Source: CAVUWL01 sp963700105
GTDB taxonomy: Bacteria > Actinomycetota > Thermoleophilia > Solirubrobacterales > 70-9
Direction: 5' to 3'
NCBI GenBank assembly: GCA_963700105.1
Contig: CAVOWL010000004.1
Span: 1,550,001-1,614,000 of the forward strand
Length of the DNA: 64,000 nt
This document shows positions 53,823 to 62,433 of the stretch, piece by piece; position 1 is the stretch's first letter; each line of letters opens with the position of its first letter. Below the pieces are notes generated by a model. That model saw only the letters and a list, made by a program, of their open reading frames with translations. It did no database searches and had not been told where the DNA came from. The position numbers were made by a program, and so were the translations under genes.

Positions 53823-54221
53823 TCAGTTACGCAGCAAGCGGGCGCGGGCGCGGCGCAAGAAGCCCGCATAGCCCGACCTCAACCTTGCGACCTCAACCGC
53901 CAGATCGTGGTTTTGGACCTCCAGATCGTGGCTCTGGGCCGCCAGATTGTGGTTTTGAACCCCAAGATCGTGGTTTTGAGCCGCCAGCTGATCGCGGTGT
54001 AGCTGGCTCTCGACCAGCTCTGCGCGGACGCTCTCAAGCTCGGCGCTGGCAAGATCCCGCTCTTCCTCCACCCCGGTCAGACGGCGCGCCGATGGCATCG
54101 GGCCAGAGCGCGGCTCGCATTCGTGGGAGCGAGCGAGTCGACGGATCTCTGAAGCCAGCTCGGAGTTCACCCGAAGTAGTTCGGCGACGCGGCGCCCATC
54201 TCCGAATTCCAGCACGGTCAC
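53823..54221 (-). CDS. Coiled-coil protein with heptad minisatellite
   Basis: 132 aa, GTG start, directly behind the GT4-GT2 fusion gene. Nearly all helical. Residues about 80-107 are four near-identical heptads (AAQNHDL, GVQNHNL, AAQSHDL, EVQNHDL), with Leu at one position of every turn, flanked by further coiled coil. It ends in a basic helix (FLRRARARLLRN). This is probably a scaffold or length-ruler type protein for the glycosyltransferases. No enzyme motif. Confidence 0.7.
   Translation of the reverse strand: MTVLEFGDGRRVAELLRVNSELASEIRRLARSHECEPRSGPMPSARRLTGVEEERDLASAELESVRAELVESQLHRDQLAAQNHDLGVQNHNLAAQSHDLEVQNHDLAVEVARLRSGYAGFLRRARARLLRN
53901..53984 (-). repeat. 21-bp tandem repeat (4 units) in the coiled-coil gene
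   Basis: Four in-frame 21-bp units, at 53901, 53922, 53943 and 53964, each around cagatcgtggttttg with a few changes. Each unit encodes one coiled-coil heptad, so unit gain or loss would change the rod length by one or more heptads without a frameshift. Confidence 0.88.
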
Positions 54222-54222
54222 C

Positions 54223-56154
54223 TCATCCCGGTGCTTCAGCGGTCCAACTGGTCTCGGCCATGCGGATGCGGGCCAACGCCTCCTCCCAGCTACGGGAGTG
54301 GACCGCTGCCCCGAGGGATCTCATCAGCGAGTCGCCGTGCACCCTGTATTTCGCCAGTCGGTCGGGAATCACCGCCCCGAATCTACCGCCGGCCCTGAGC
54401 GTTCGATAGAGCTCCCAGTCGCTGTGGATCACGGCGTTGGGGTCGAAGCCATAGCCAAGTTCTGAAAACAGCCTGCGAGGAATCACCGCGATGGTATCCC
54501 CGTCCCAGTTGGCGGAGTCTTCATGGAGAACTGAGTTGCCGAGCGGAGCGTAGCCAGCCTCGATTGGCCCACCGTCGGGGTCGATGAACCCCAGCCAGCA
54601 GGTCACGTAGGCCAGCTCGGGCTCCCGACCAAAGATGGCGAGCGCCCGTGATACGAACTCTGGCTCGAGCATGTTGTCGGCGTCGAGCATCACCAGGAAA
54701 TCTCCCCGCGCAACTCGGGCGCCCAAGTTGCGCGCCGCGGACTCCCCCTGATTGAGCTGGGTGATAACGCTGACACGCCCGTCGGCGGCCAGCCGGTCGA
54801 GGATCCCGTCTTCTTCTTTGAACGAGCCGTCATTGACGATCACCACGTCGAGGTCGCGGTGGGTCTGCTCAAGCAGAGAGCGCACCACTTCTTCGACGTA
54901 GGCGGAGGAGCGGTAGTAGGGAACGATCGCCGTCACCGAGGGCAGCGCCACCGGCTCGGCTGGCCGCGAGACCTTGACGCGGGCCGGTACGAGCATGCTT
55001 TCGTAGGCATTGAGTATCTGGTTCGGGTCGGTGAGCTGGCGCAGCCGCTCGAAGATCGCCCCCGAGGTTCTGACCTCCTCGATTGCCTCGCGATTCTCGA
55101 GCAATCCGGTGAGAGCCCGACACAGCGCCCCGGGTCCGAGTCCTTCGGTGTGCCAACCGGTCACTCCGGGCTCGACGATCTCGGTCAGACCACCGACCGG
55201 GGTTGCGAGAATCGGCAGCCCACTGCGCATCGCCTCGGTCGCCGCGTTCCCCCATACCTCAAAGGCGGATGAAACAACAAGGAGGTCGTGCTGGGCCCAG
55301 CGCCGCTGCACCTCCTCGTAGGGGAGCTCACCCTCGATGCGAATGCGGGGATCGTCTCCGCAAACGGCTTCGATCGTCGCACGCATCGATTGCTCGGTCG
55401 GGGCCGTGGAGGTATCCCCTCCGATCAGGGTCAGCTGCCAATCATCTCGGGGAAGCCGCAGGCACGCCTCGATCAGATCGAGCGGTCGCTTGAACTGCTG
55501 CAGTCGGCCCACGTAGAGGAGCCGCAGCGGCTCCGTCGGGTCTCGATGCCTCACAAGTGGCGGCGCTTGCGGAATCCGAAGTGGAGGCCGGATCAAAACC
55601 GCCTCGGGAAGGGAGAGGCTCGAGTAGTAGCGCCGGTAGAGGGACAGCGTGTCCCCACCGCGCCACAGCACCCGGTCGGCGAGGCGGAACTGCTCACGCT
55701 CGATGTCGGCGGTGAATCTCATCTCCTCATTGCTGAGCGCGTCGTGAAGGCAGATCAACTCCGCCGTGCTGGCCAGCCTGACCCCAACGAGCGTCTGCCC
55801 GAGCAGCGGATGGCCCGCCCGACGCGCCTGGAGAGGCACCAGGCCGTGGCCTTGATAGTCGGATACCTCGAGGTAGCCGGGTCCTCCCGAGTCGCTGTAG
55901 GCCGCCTCGATCGCGGCCAAGACCGCAGCGGAGCGCCGATGGTTCGCGCAGCTATATGAAATCGATGGAGGAGCCTCGACGTCAGCATAGATTTCGCGCA
56001 CCCCGGGGGCTGGCATTGGGGGCGCGCCCTCCTCGCGGGCGCTGTGCACCAGCGTCACCTCGTGCTTTTTGCCGAGGAAGGTGGCCAGGCGCCTGACCGA
56101 ATGTCCGATGCCGCCCGAATCGTCATGCTCGGGTGAGACGAGACAGATCCTCAC
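54223..56154 (-). CDS. Two-domain glycosyltransferase (GT4 + GT2 fusion)
   Basis: 643 aa. The N-terminal half is a GT-B enzyme: MRICLVSPEHDDSGGIGHSV, LLYVGRLQQFKRPLDLIEAC, and SSAFEVWGNAATEAMRSGLP containing the ExxxxxxxE motif. The C-terminal half (about 410-640) is GT-A: VTAIVPYYRSSAYVEEVVRS, VVIVNDGSFKEEDG, GESAARNLGARVARGDFLVM and LDADNMLEPE (DxD). It could add two successive sugars. Start overlaps the upstream GT2 by 4 nt. The short coiled-coil protein follows on the same strand. Confidence 0.9.
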   Translation of the reverse strand: MRICLVSPEHDDSGGIGHSVRRLATFLGKKHEVTLVHSAREEGAPPMPAPGVREIYADVEAPPSISYSCANHRRSAAVLAAIEAAYSDSGGPGYLEVSDYQGHGLVPLQARRAGHPLLGQTLVGVRLASTAELICLHDALSNEEMRFTADIEREQFRLADRVLWRGGDTLSLYRRYYSSLSLPEAVLIRPPLRIPQAPPLVRHRDPTEPLRLLYVGRLQQFKRPLDLIEACLRLPRDDWQLTLIGGDTSTAPTEQSMRATIEAVCGDDPRIRIEGELPYEEVQRRWAQHDLLVVSSAFEVWGNAATEAMRSGLPILATPVGGLTEIVEPGVTGWHTEGLGPGALCRALTGLLENREAIEEVRTSGAIFERLRQLTDPNQILNAYESMLVPARVKVSRPAEPVALPSVTAIVPYYRSSAYVEEVVRSLLEQTHRDLDVVIVNDGSFKEEDGILDRLAADGRVSVITQLNQGESAARNLGARVARGDFLVMLDADNMLEPEFVSRALAIFGREPELAYVTCWLGFIDPDGGPIEAGYAPLGNSVLHEDSANWDGDTIAVIPRRLFSELGYGFDPNAVIHSDWELYRTLRAGGRFGAVIPDRLAKYRVHGDSLMRSLGAAVHSRSWEEALARIRMAETSWTAEAPG

Positions 56155-57179
56155 GCGCGCAGCCTGACAGTTTGGGCGAGGCGGAGTGGGCGGGTGGTGG
56201 CCTCTGGAGGTCGCGCTATTTCACGATGCGCGCACCGAGCCAGCGGCGAACGCGCGAAGGATCGCCGGAGGCGGCGCAGAGCGCGGCGCTCGCCGATCAG
56301 CTCAGGCAGCCAGCGCAGGACGCCGAGCTTGCCCCGAAGGGTGGCCCGGAATCGGCGCTTGCTCGCGGCCCGCAGCAGCGAGCCGACCTCTACAGCAGCG
56401 ATCCCCGGCGCGGACCTCAGGGGCATGAACTTGATCTGGGTCGCGAGGCGATTGCGGGCGACCAGCCGGGCATTCTCAGCCGCCGGCTCTCGATAGCCAG
56501 CCTCCCAGGAGGCGTTGCCGACGTGCCAGAGGACCGCCTCGGGGACGTAGGCAAAGCGCCAGCCGGCAATCTGGGCCCGCACGTTGAGGTCGACGTCCTC
56601 ATAGAAGGCGAAGTAGCGCTCGTCATAGCCGCCGAGGTCGTCAAACAGCTCCCGGCGTAGAAGGCAGGCGGCGCCGCAAACGCCGAACACCTCGCGCCGG
56701 GCCAGATAGATCGGAGATTGCGCCTCGCCCGCCCCCTCCTCGACCGCGCGGCCGTCGCGGGTCAGGGCCTGACCGGCGCTGTAGAGGCGGGCCGCGGCGA
56801 CGCTGCGCTCCTCGCCCTCGAACTGGAGGATCCGGGGTGCCGCGCCACCCAGCGCCGGGTCGGCCTGCAGCGCGGCGACAAGTCCTGCCACGCAGCCCGG
56901 CTCCAACCTGGTGTCGGCGTTCAGCGGCATCAGGAGTGGCGCCGTGGTGCGGGCCGCGCCGAGGTCGACCGCTGCCGCGAATCCCACGTTCTCGGCCAGG
57001 GTCAGGTGGGGAACGCCGCGCTCGCCCAGCAAGCGCACGCTCCCGTCGGTCGATCCATTGTCGACCACCAGAAGCTCCAGCTCACCCTGCCCGGCGAGCG
57101 AATCGAGGCAGCGCGGCAGCAGGCCGACTGAGTTCCAGCTGGGGATCACCACGGCGACGGTGGGCGCTTCACTGCTCAT
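56151..57179 (-). CDS. Family 2 glycosyltransferase
   Basis: 342 aa from the ATG at 57179. It begins MSSEAPTVAVVIPSWNSVGL; further motifs are LLVVDNGSTDGSVRLL, LAENVGFAAAVDLGAA, LMPLNADTRLEP (DxD) and YDERYFAFYEDVDLNVRAQI. A basic C-terminal tail (LRRLRRSFARSP) may bind membrane. It is divergent from the methyltransferase gene at 57248 and is coupled to the two-domain transferase by a 4-nt overlap. Confidence 0.88.
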   Translation of the reverse strand: MSSEAPTVAVVIPSWNSVGLLPRCLDSLAGQGELELLVVDNGSTDGSVRLLGERGVPHLTLAENVGFAAAVDLGAARTTAPLLMPLNADTRLEPGCVAGLVAALQADPALGGAAPRILQFEGEERSVAAARLYSAGQALTRDGRAVEEGAGEAQSPIYLARREVFGVCGAACLLRRELFDDLGGYDERYFAFYEDVDLNVRAQIAGWRFAYVPEAVLWHVGNASWEAGYREPAAENARLVARNRLATQIKFMPLRSAPGIAAVEVGSLLRAASKRRFRATLRGKLGVLRWLPELIGERRALRRLRRSFARSPLARCAHREIARPPEATTRPLRLAQTVRLRA

Positions 57180-57247
57180 TTCGAGGTCAAGCCTTGCACC
57201 TCTAACTCTCGTCTCGCACGCCGGATCGGGCCGGTAGCCTGCAGCCG

Positions 57248-58132
57248 ATGAGCTCCATCGACAGCTCCGGGGAGAGTTCCGCGATGCTGGCGCCGCCGCC
57301 GGTCTACCTCGACGCCCGTACGGCCTTCGCCAATAGCTTCCTGATCGGCGAGGGGATCGAGATCGGCCCGCTGCACCAGCCGCTTGCCGTCCCCGCCCAC
57401 GCCCGCGTCCGCTACGTCGACCGGATGTCAGCACCCGACCTGCGTCGCGAGTACCCCGAGCTCGCCGACTGGGACCTAACCGAAGTCGACATCGTCGATG
57501 ACGGCGAGAAGCTGGCGAGGATCCCCGCCGAGAGCCAGGACTTCATCATCGCCAATCACTTCCTCGAGCACACCGAGGATCCGATCGGGACAATCGGGAC
57601 CCATCTCGGCAAACTCAAACCGGGCGGCGTCCTCTTCTACGCCGTCCCCGACAAACGCTTCACCTTCGACTTCCGCCGCCCGGTCACCCCGATCGAACAC
57701 ATGGTCGCCGACTTCGAGCAGGGCCCGGAACGCTCTCGCTCCGAGCACTACCGCGAGTGGTGCCGTTTGGTGATCGAAGAGGAGTCGCCCTCGGTCGGCA
57801 GCGCCGCGCAGGCCACCTCGGAGGAGTGGATAGAGGAACGGGCCAAGCAGCTCGAAGCGCAGGCCTACTCGATCCACATGCACGTTTGGACCCAGGCTGA
57901 GTTCCTCAACCTCATCCTCGCCCTGCGCCAGCGCTTCGACGACGCCTTCGACCTCGAGGCGGCGGCCCGGGTAGGGATCGAGTTCATCGTGGTGCTGCGC
58001 AAGGCGGGGCCACTGCCCTCCCCACCGACGCCGTCGCCGCCCGAATCGTTCTCCGAGAAAATGCTCGCGATCAGCAGACGGGCGCTCAGCCGGGGACGCA
58101 CAGAGCTGCGCAGGCGAAGGGCGAAGCCATAG
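57248..58132 (+). CDS. SAM-dependent methyltransferase-like protein upstream of Wzt
   Basis: 294 aa. Rossmann-type methyltransferase with GEGIEIGPLHQPLAVPAHAR (motif I region, EIGP instead of DxGxGxG), IIANHFLEHTEDPIGTIGTH (the HxLEH motif of type-11 methyltransferases) and LKPGGVLFYAVPDKRFTFDF. The C-terminal 40 residues are Pro/Ser-rich, then basic. It is immediately upstream of the Wzt gene, in the same orientation, so it may methylate the glycan destined for export (inference). Confidence 0.8.
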   Translation: MSSIDSSGESSAMLAPPPVYLDARTAFANSFLIGEGIEIGPLHQPLAVPAHARVRYVDRMSAPDLRREYPELADWDLTEVDIVDDGEKLARIPAESQDFIIANHFLEHTEDPIGTIGTHLGKLKPGGVLFYAVPDKRFTFDFRRPVTPIEHMVADFEQGPERSRSEHYREWCRLVIEEESPSVGSAAQATSEEWIEERAKQLEAQAYSIHMHVWTQAEFLNLILALRQRFDDAFDLEAAARVGIEFIVVLRKAGPLPSPPTPSPPESFSEKMLAISRRALSRGRTELRRRRAKP

Positions 58133-58215
58133 TCACCCCCCCGCCGGGGACGTCCGCGCCCCTCGCAATCGAAGCGCGGGACCTGGAGAAGACCTTCGCC
58201 ATCCCCACCCACCGG

Positions 58216-59379
58216 GTGGACTCGCTGAAAGAGCGCATGGTGCGCCCCTTCGCGGCCCGCGACTTCCGCATCCTGAGAGCCCTCGACGGCGTCTCCTTTG
58301 ACATCCACCAGGGCGAGTTCTTCGGCATCGTCGGCCGCAACGGCTCGGGCAAGAGCACCCTGCTCAAGCTGCTCGCCAGCATCTACCGAGCCGACGCGGG
58401 GACGATCCGCATGGCCGGGCGAGTCGCTCCCTTCATCGAGCTCGGGGTCGGCTTCAACCCGCAGCTGACGGCGCGGGAAAACGTCGTCCTCAACGGGGTG
58501 ATGATGGGGCTGACGCCGAAGGAAACGCGGCAAAAACTCAACTCGGTGATCGAGTTCGCCGAACTCGAGGAATTCGTCGACCTAAAGCTCAAGAACTACT
58601 CCTCAGGGATGCAGGTGAGGCTCGCGTTCTCGGTCATGCTGGAGGCAGACGCCGACGTGCTGCTGATCGACGAGGTCCTGGCGGTCGGTGACGCAGCCTT
58701 CCAGCAAAAGTGCGCCGATGTCTTCCACGCCACCAAAGCCGCCGGCAAGACGATCGTCCTGGTCACCCACGAGATGTCCAGCGTCGAGGAGTATTGCCAC
58801 CGAGCGATGCTGATCGACGACGGCAAGGTCCTGCATATCGGCGAGCCGGGGGAGGTCGGCCGCCACTACCTGCAGCTGAACTTCGAACGGGGCAGCCCCG
58901 AGGATTACGCGACCGTCACCTCCCAACCCGGCGACGAAGTGAACCTGATCGATATCTGGCTCGAGAACATGGCCGGCGAACACATCACCAACGTCGAGCA
59001 CGGCGCAAGTTTCCGCCTCTGCGCCGAACTTGAGACGCTGCAGGCGATGGCCGGGCTCGGCATCGGCTTCAGCATCGCCAACGCGGACGGGATCACCGTC
59101 TCAGACCTCGGCGTTGTGCCAAAGAGCGACGGCGAGCCGATCCGGTTCGAGCCGGGCGAGCGGGTGACGGTTCGGGCCGAGATCGAGAACCTGCTGGCGG
59201 CCGGGCGCTATTTCGTCCATCTCGGGGTCAATCGGGCGGCCGCCGCCGGCGTCGCCCTCTACGTCAATAGCGCCGTCGACTTCGCGGTGTTCGGCGGCAC
59301 GGAGGGCGGCATCGTCTCGCTTCCTCACGAGATCGAAGCGAATGTCGATGCGGGTGGGCGTCGGCGGAGTCCGCGGTGA
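58216..59379 (+). CDS. wzt: Wzt-like ABC transporter ATP-binding protein (polysaccharide export)
   Basis: 387 aa from the GTG at 58216. NBD: Walker A GRNGSGKSTLLKLL, signature YSSGMQVRLAFS and Walker B DVLLIDEVLAVGD. The C-terminal half is a Wzt_C beta-sandwich that in related systems binds the modified chain end. In-frame codons upstream (58168-58215) encode family-like sequence (AIEARDLEKTFAIPTHRVDS), so translation may begin earlier from a non-standard codon near 58129-58132. It overlaps wzm by 4 nt. Confidence 0.92.
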   Translation: MDSLKERMVRPFAARDFRILRALDGVSFDIHQGEFFGIVGRNGSGKSTLLKLLASIYRADAGTIRMAGRVAPFIELGVGFNPQLTARENVVLNGVMMGLTPKETRQKLNSVIEFAELEEFVDLKLKNYSSGMQVRLAFSVMLEADADVLLIDEVLAVGDAAFQQKCADVFHATKAAGKTIVLVTHEMSSVEEYCHRAMLIDDGKVLHIGEPGEVGRHYLQLNFERGSPEDYATVTSQPGDEVNLIDIWLENMAGEHITNVEHGASFRLCAELETLQAMAGLGIGFSIANADGITVSDLGVVPKSDGEPIRFEPGERVTVRAEIENLLAAGRYFVHLGVNRAAAAGVALYVNSAVDFAVFGGTEGGIVSLPHEIEANVDAGGRRRSPR

Positions 59380-60260
59380 GCGAGGAGCCACGGATCGCCC
59401 CGATCGGACCGCTGCGCGAGGTCGGCGGTCCTTCGGCGCTAGGGGGTGGCTTCCGCCGCTTCTTCGACCTGCTCTGGCTGATCTCGGTCACCGAATTCCG
59501 CCGCACGTACTTCGGCACGATGCTCGGCTACCTGTGGTCGCTGATCCGCCCGCTCGCCCTGTTCGGGATCCTGCTCTTCGTCTTCACCAACGTCTTCCAC
59601 GCCGGGTCTGAAAAAGTCGAACATTACCCGGTGATGCTGCTGCTCGGCATCGTCCTCTTCACCTTCTTTCAGGAAGCGACGACGGCCGGCGTGCAGTCGG
59701 TGGTAGCCCAGGAGGGGGTGGTCCGAAAGACCCAGTTTCCCCGCCTGGTTATCCCGCTCTCCTCCGTTCTGACCGGCTTCTTCAACCTCTGCGTCAACCT
59801 GATCATCGTCCTCGTCTTCCTCTTCGCCTTCGGCATCAGCCCGCAGTGGACGTGGTTTCTCTTCCCGGTCGCGGTGGCCGCGCTGTTGATCCTCACCGCG
59901 GGGGTCAGCATGGCGCTCTCGGTCCTCTTCGTCCGCTTCCGCGACGTCGCGATCATCTGGATCGTCGCCGCCCAGGTGCTCTTCTACGGAACGCCGATCC
60001 TCTACCCGGTCAACGCCTTCACCAAAAGCCCGACGCACGACACCAAGGAACACCTTCTGATGCTGAACCCACTCTCGGTGATCTTCGAGCAGGTGCGCGT
60101 CTGGGTCCTCGCCGAACCGAGGTCGAAGGCGCCAACTGCAGCGGAAGCGGCGGGTGGTGCTCTCCACCTGATTCCGGCGGGGATGATCTTCGTCGGCGTC
60201 TGCGCCTTTGCGGTCTGGATCTTCCGCCGAGAAGCTCCACGCGTCGCGGAGAACCTCTAG
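59376..60260 (+). CDS. wzm: Wzm-like ABC-2 polysaccharide export permease
   Basis: 294 aa, GTG start overlapping the Wzt stop. About six TM helices in the ABC-2 membrane fold, with FRRTYFGTMLGYLWSLIRPL at the N-terminal amphipathic/first helix, QEGVVRKTQFPRLVIPLSSV in the conserved coupling region and FYGTPILYPVNAFT. Together with Wzt it exports lipid-linked glycan made in the cytoplasm (ABC-dependent pathway). Confidence 0.93.
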   Translation: MSEEPRIAPIGPLREVGGPSALGGGFRRFFDLLWLISVTEFRRTYFGTMLGYLWSLIRPLALFGILLFVFTNVFHAGSEKVEHYPVMLLLGIVLFTFFQEATTAGVQSVVAQEGVVRKTQFPRLVIPLSSVLTGFFNLCVNLIIVLVFLFAFGISPQWTWFLFPVAVAALLILTAGVSMALSVLFVRFRDVAIIWIVAAQVLFYGTPILYPVNAFTKSPTHDTKEHLLMLNPLSVIFEQVRVWVLAEPRSKAPTAAEAAGGALHLIPAGMIFVGVCAFAVWIFRREAPRVAENL

Positions 60261-60273
60261 CGCCGCCCGCGGC

Positions 60274-61929
60274 CTAGCGGCAGACCCGTACCGGCCGGCC
60301 CGAATCGACGTGGACGTACCATGGCCGCGACGATTCATCGCGCGGGATGCGCAGCAGCATCGCCGAGCTCGCGGGGATGGTGCTGAGCGACACCGGGTAT
60401 TCGCCTTCCGCGAAGCGGCGCAGGCTCGGCGTCGCTTCCGTTCCCGGCGGCACCTCGATCCGGTTCAGGCCGACCGACAGCGGCACCTCGACGGTACCGC
60501 CCACACCCCCGACCATCGTGCAGGTCCGCCCCGCCGCTGCGGAGAAGCTGAAACCGCCGACGTGGACGATGCCGACGATCGGCAGTGCGTGGGCGAGGAG
60601 GACGTCGGCTTGGCGGCGCCCCTGCGGGGCGGCGGTTTCGAGTTCGCCCTGAGAGTAGGCCGGTGAGCCGAATTCTTTCACCGCCTGGAAGTACTTGGCG
60701 GCGTAGATATTGACCATCGAGCCAGTACCGGCCACTTCCGGGGTCAACTGAAAGTTCGGCGAGACCGTCGGGCGGGCGATTTCCAGGGCCGCGGTGTCAG
60801 ATCGAGTGAAGATCGTCTGTTCGGCAAAGTTGTCGCGCCCTTTACGGAGGACGGCGAGGTTGGGGGCGATCGCCAGGGCGGTGGCGAGGCCGGCAACGAT
60901 CAGCGTCCGCCTGCCCAGTCGCGAGCCTCGCAGCAGGCCGGCGAGGATCATCAGGATGAAGATCGCGCTGATGTACTGGTAGCGACTGGCGGTCGGTTCG
61001 CGGCCGGGGATATAGCTGAAGGCAGTGAGGAACCAGTTGGCGATCGCGGCCGCGGCGACCGGCCAGACGATCGGGTCGACCCGCTTGCGGCGGTAGATCA
61101 GCAGCCCGACGGCGGCGATCAGGGCGACAAGCAGGATCCGCCCCCAGACCGGTTCGGCGGAGAGCGTCAACGGTTCGGTGCCGAGGCCGGAGAGGGCACC
61201 GACCCCAACCGCGGCTACTTCGGCCACATAGCGGGGCGAAGCGAGCAAATTCTGGAGGGTGAAGTGGGTTTCGGCGTTGTGCCCCCAGCCGATCCACCAA
61301 AGCGCGTAGAGGATCACGGGGACCGCGACGGCAAAGGCGCGTCGGCGCCAGGTCTGGCGCGGAGCGACCAGGATCGCGACGACGGCCGCTACCGCGAAGG
61401 CGATGCCGAGGCTGGAGAAGCCGAAGCAGAGCAGCAGCGATACGCAGGCGATCACATCGCCACGGCGGTCGCGCCGCTCGAGGGCGAGCAGCATCGCCAA
61501 CCCGAATAACATCGAACCGACGTAGCTGATCTCGAAGGTCCAGAGGAGCACCTCATAGGCGGGACCGAGGAAGAGGACGAGGGCCGCCGCAAAGAGCGCC
61601 GGCCAGCTGCCGATCCGCCGCTCGACATAGACGTAGAGCAGCACGGCGGTGACCAGCAGGCCAACCGTCAGGAGCACGAATTCAGGCATCGCCGAGGTCA
61701 TCCCGAAGATCCGCAGGAAGAGCTGCGTGATCAGCACCGGGATCACCACGATGTGCTCGTTGTGGGGTTCGAAGACGGCGCTCACGGTCAGGTGGCGCCG
61801 GTTCATCAAGAAATCCCACGAGTCGGCGAAGAAGGTGAGGTGGCGAACCAGCACCAAGGTCACCACCGCGGCGACGAGGAGCGCCCCGCCAAGCAGTAGC
61901 TGCGGCGCGTTTCGGGTTGCTCGCTCCAT
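60274..61929 (-). CDS. Polytopic membrane protein, GT-C-like
   Basis: 551 aa with about 10-11 TM helices. The first loop has an acidic pair (FADSWDFLMNRRHLTVSAVF, then EPHNEHIVVIPVLI) as in GT-C glycosyltransferases, where loop-1 acids bind the lipid-linked donor. After the TM region (to about residue 350) there is a roughly 200-residue extracytoplasmic beta-rich domain ending RPVRVCR. It is convergent with wzm. Function unknown; a membrane glycosyltransferase is likely. Confidence 0.75.
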   Translation of the reverse strand: MERATRNAPQLLLGGALLVAAVVTLVLVRHLTFFADSWDFLMNRRHLTVSAVFEPHNEHIVVIPVLITQLFLRIFGMTSAMPEFVLLTVGLLVTAVLLYVYVERRIGSWPALFAAALVLFLGPAYEVLLWTFEISYVGSMLFGLAMLLALERRDRRGDVIACVSLLLCFGFSSLGIAFAVAAVVAILVAPRQTWRRRAFAVAVPVILYALWWIGWGHNAETHFTLQNLLASPRYVAEVAAVGVGALSGLGTEPLTLSAEPVWGRILLVALIAAVGLLIYRRKRVDPIVWPVAAAAIANWFLTAFSYIPGREPTASRYQYISAIFILMILAGLLRGSRLGRRTLIVAGLATALAIAPNLAVLRKGRDNFAEQTIFTRSDTAALEIARPTVSPNFQLTPEVAGTGSMVNIYAAKYFQAVKEFGSPAYSQGELETAAPQGRRQADVLLAHALPIVGIVHVGGFSFSAAAGRTCTMVGGVGGTVEVPLSVGLNRIEVPPGTEATPSLRRFAEGEYPVSLSTIPASSAMLLRIPRDESSRPWYVHVDSGRPVRVCR

Positions 61930-62433
61930 CAGCGCGCGGAGTTTATTCCCCGTCCGCGGTCACCCAAGGGCGGCTGGGTGACCCAGCAGACCGGCCAGGG
62001 CGCTTGCGGGGGCCGGTGGTGAGGTGAGCGATCAACCCCCAGCCGGCGGCGCAGCGAGAGCATGGGATCGAGGGGCGGCGGCGGCGCTCCAACTAAGGCG
62101 AGATGATCGCCGCGGCGGCCCAGACGAGGACTGGGAAGGCAACGATTTTTTGCCGATCAGCAGCTCGGCGTGGAAAGCCCAAAAGGAAAGCAATCGCCGC
62201 CGCTCCCGAGGCGCTCAGGGCGACCCTGATCAAGAGCACCAGCGAACGTATTCGGCGGGCCGCGCCGAGGATTGCGGCGGTGAGCGGCGCCAGGCCGTTC
62301 AGGGCCGGCTCCTCGAGGAAGACGAAGCTGATTCGAGCTTTGAAAACCACCCAGCCCCGCGCCGCTGGGTCGCGGCAGGTGCCACCCGGCGCCCCTGCAC
62401 TGCCCGGGAGTCTTCCAGGTAAACTCGGCCGCT
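61930..62433. other. Divergent intergenic region
   Basis: About 500 nt between the GT-C-like gene and the coiled-coil methyltransferase gene. It contains one weak hydrophobic minus-strand frame (62093-62350) but otherwise nothing recognisable. Confidence 0.35.
62093..62350 (-). CDS. Possible small hydrophobic protein
   Basis: 85 aa. Hydrophobic stretches at about residues 36-58 (SLVLLIRVALSASGAAAIAF) and 69-84 (IVAFPVLVWAAAAII) could be two TM helices with an Arg-rich turn between them. No family similarity was recognised and no good ribosome site is visible. It may be a real small membrane protein or chance in high-GC sequence. Confidence 0.25.
   Translation of the reverse strand: MVFKARISFVFLEEPALNGLAPLTAAILGAARRIRSLVLLIRVALSASGAAAIAFLLGFPRRAADRQKIVAFPVLVWAAAAIISP

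Noticed and set aside
53901..53984. Regular repeats considered as a CRISPR array
   Set aside because: Units are contiguous 21-bp repeats without spacers, in frame inside a coiled-coil gene.
57865..58533. 222-codon minus-strand frame over the methyltransferase/wzt junction
   Set aside because: Antisense to conserved Walker A and methyltransferase sequence; no independent support.
59439..60338. 299-codon minus-strand frame antisense to Wzm
   Set aside because: Acidic/basic low-complexity translation complementary to TM codons; the Wzm frame is clearly the real one.
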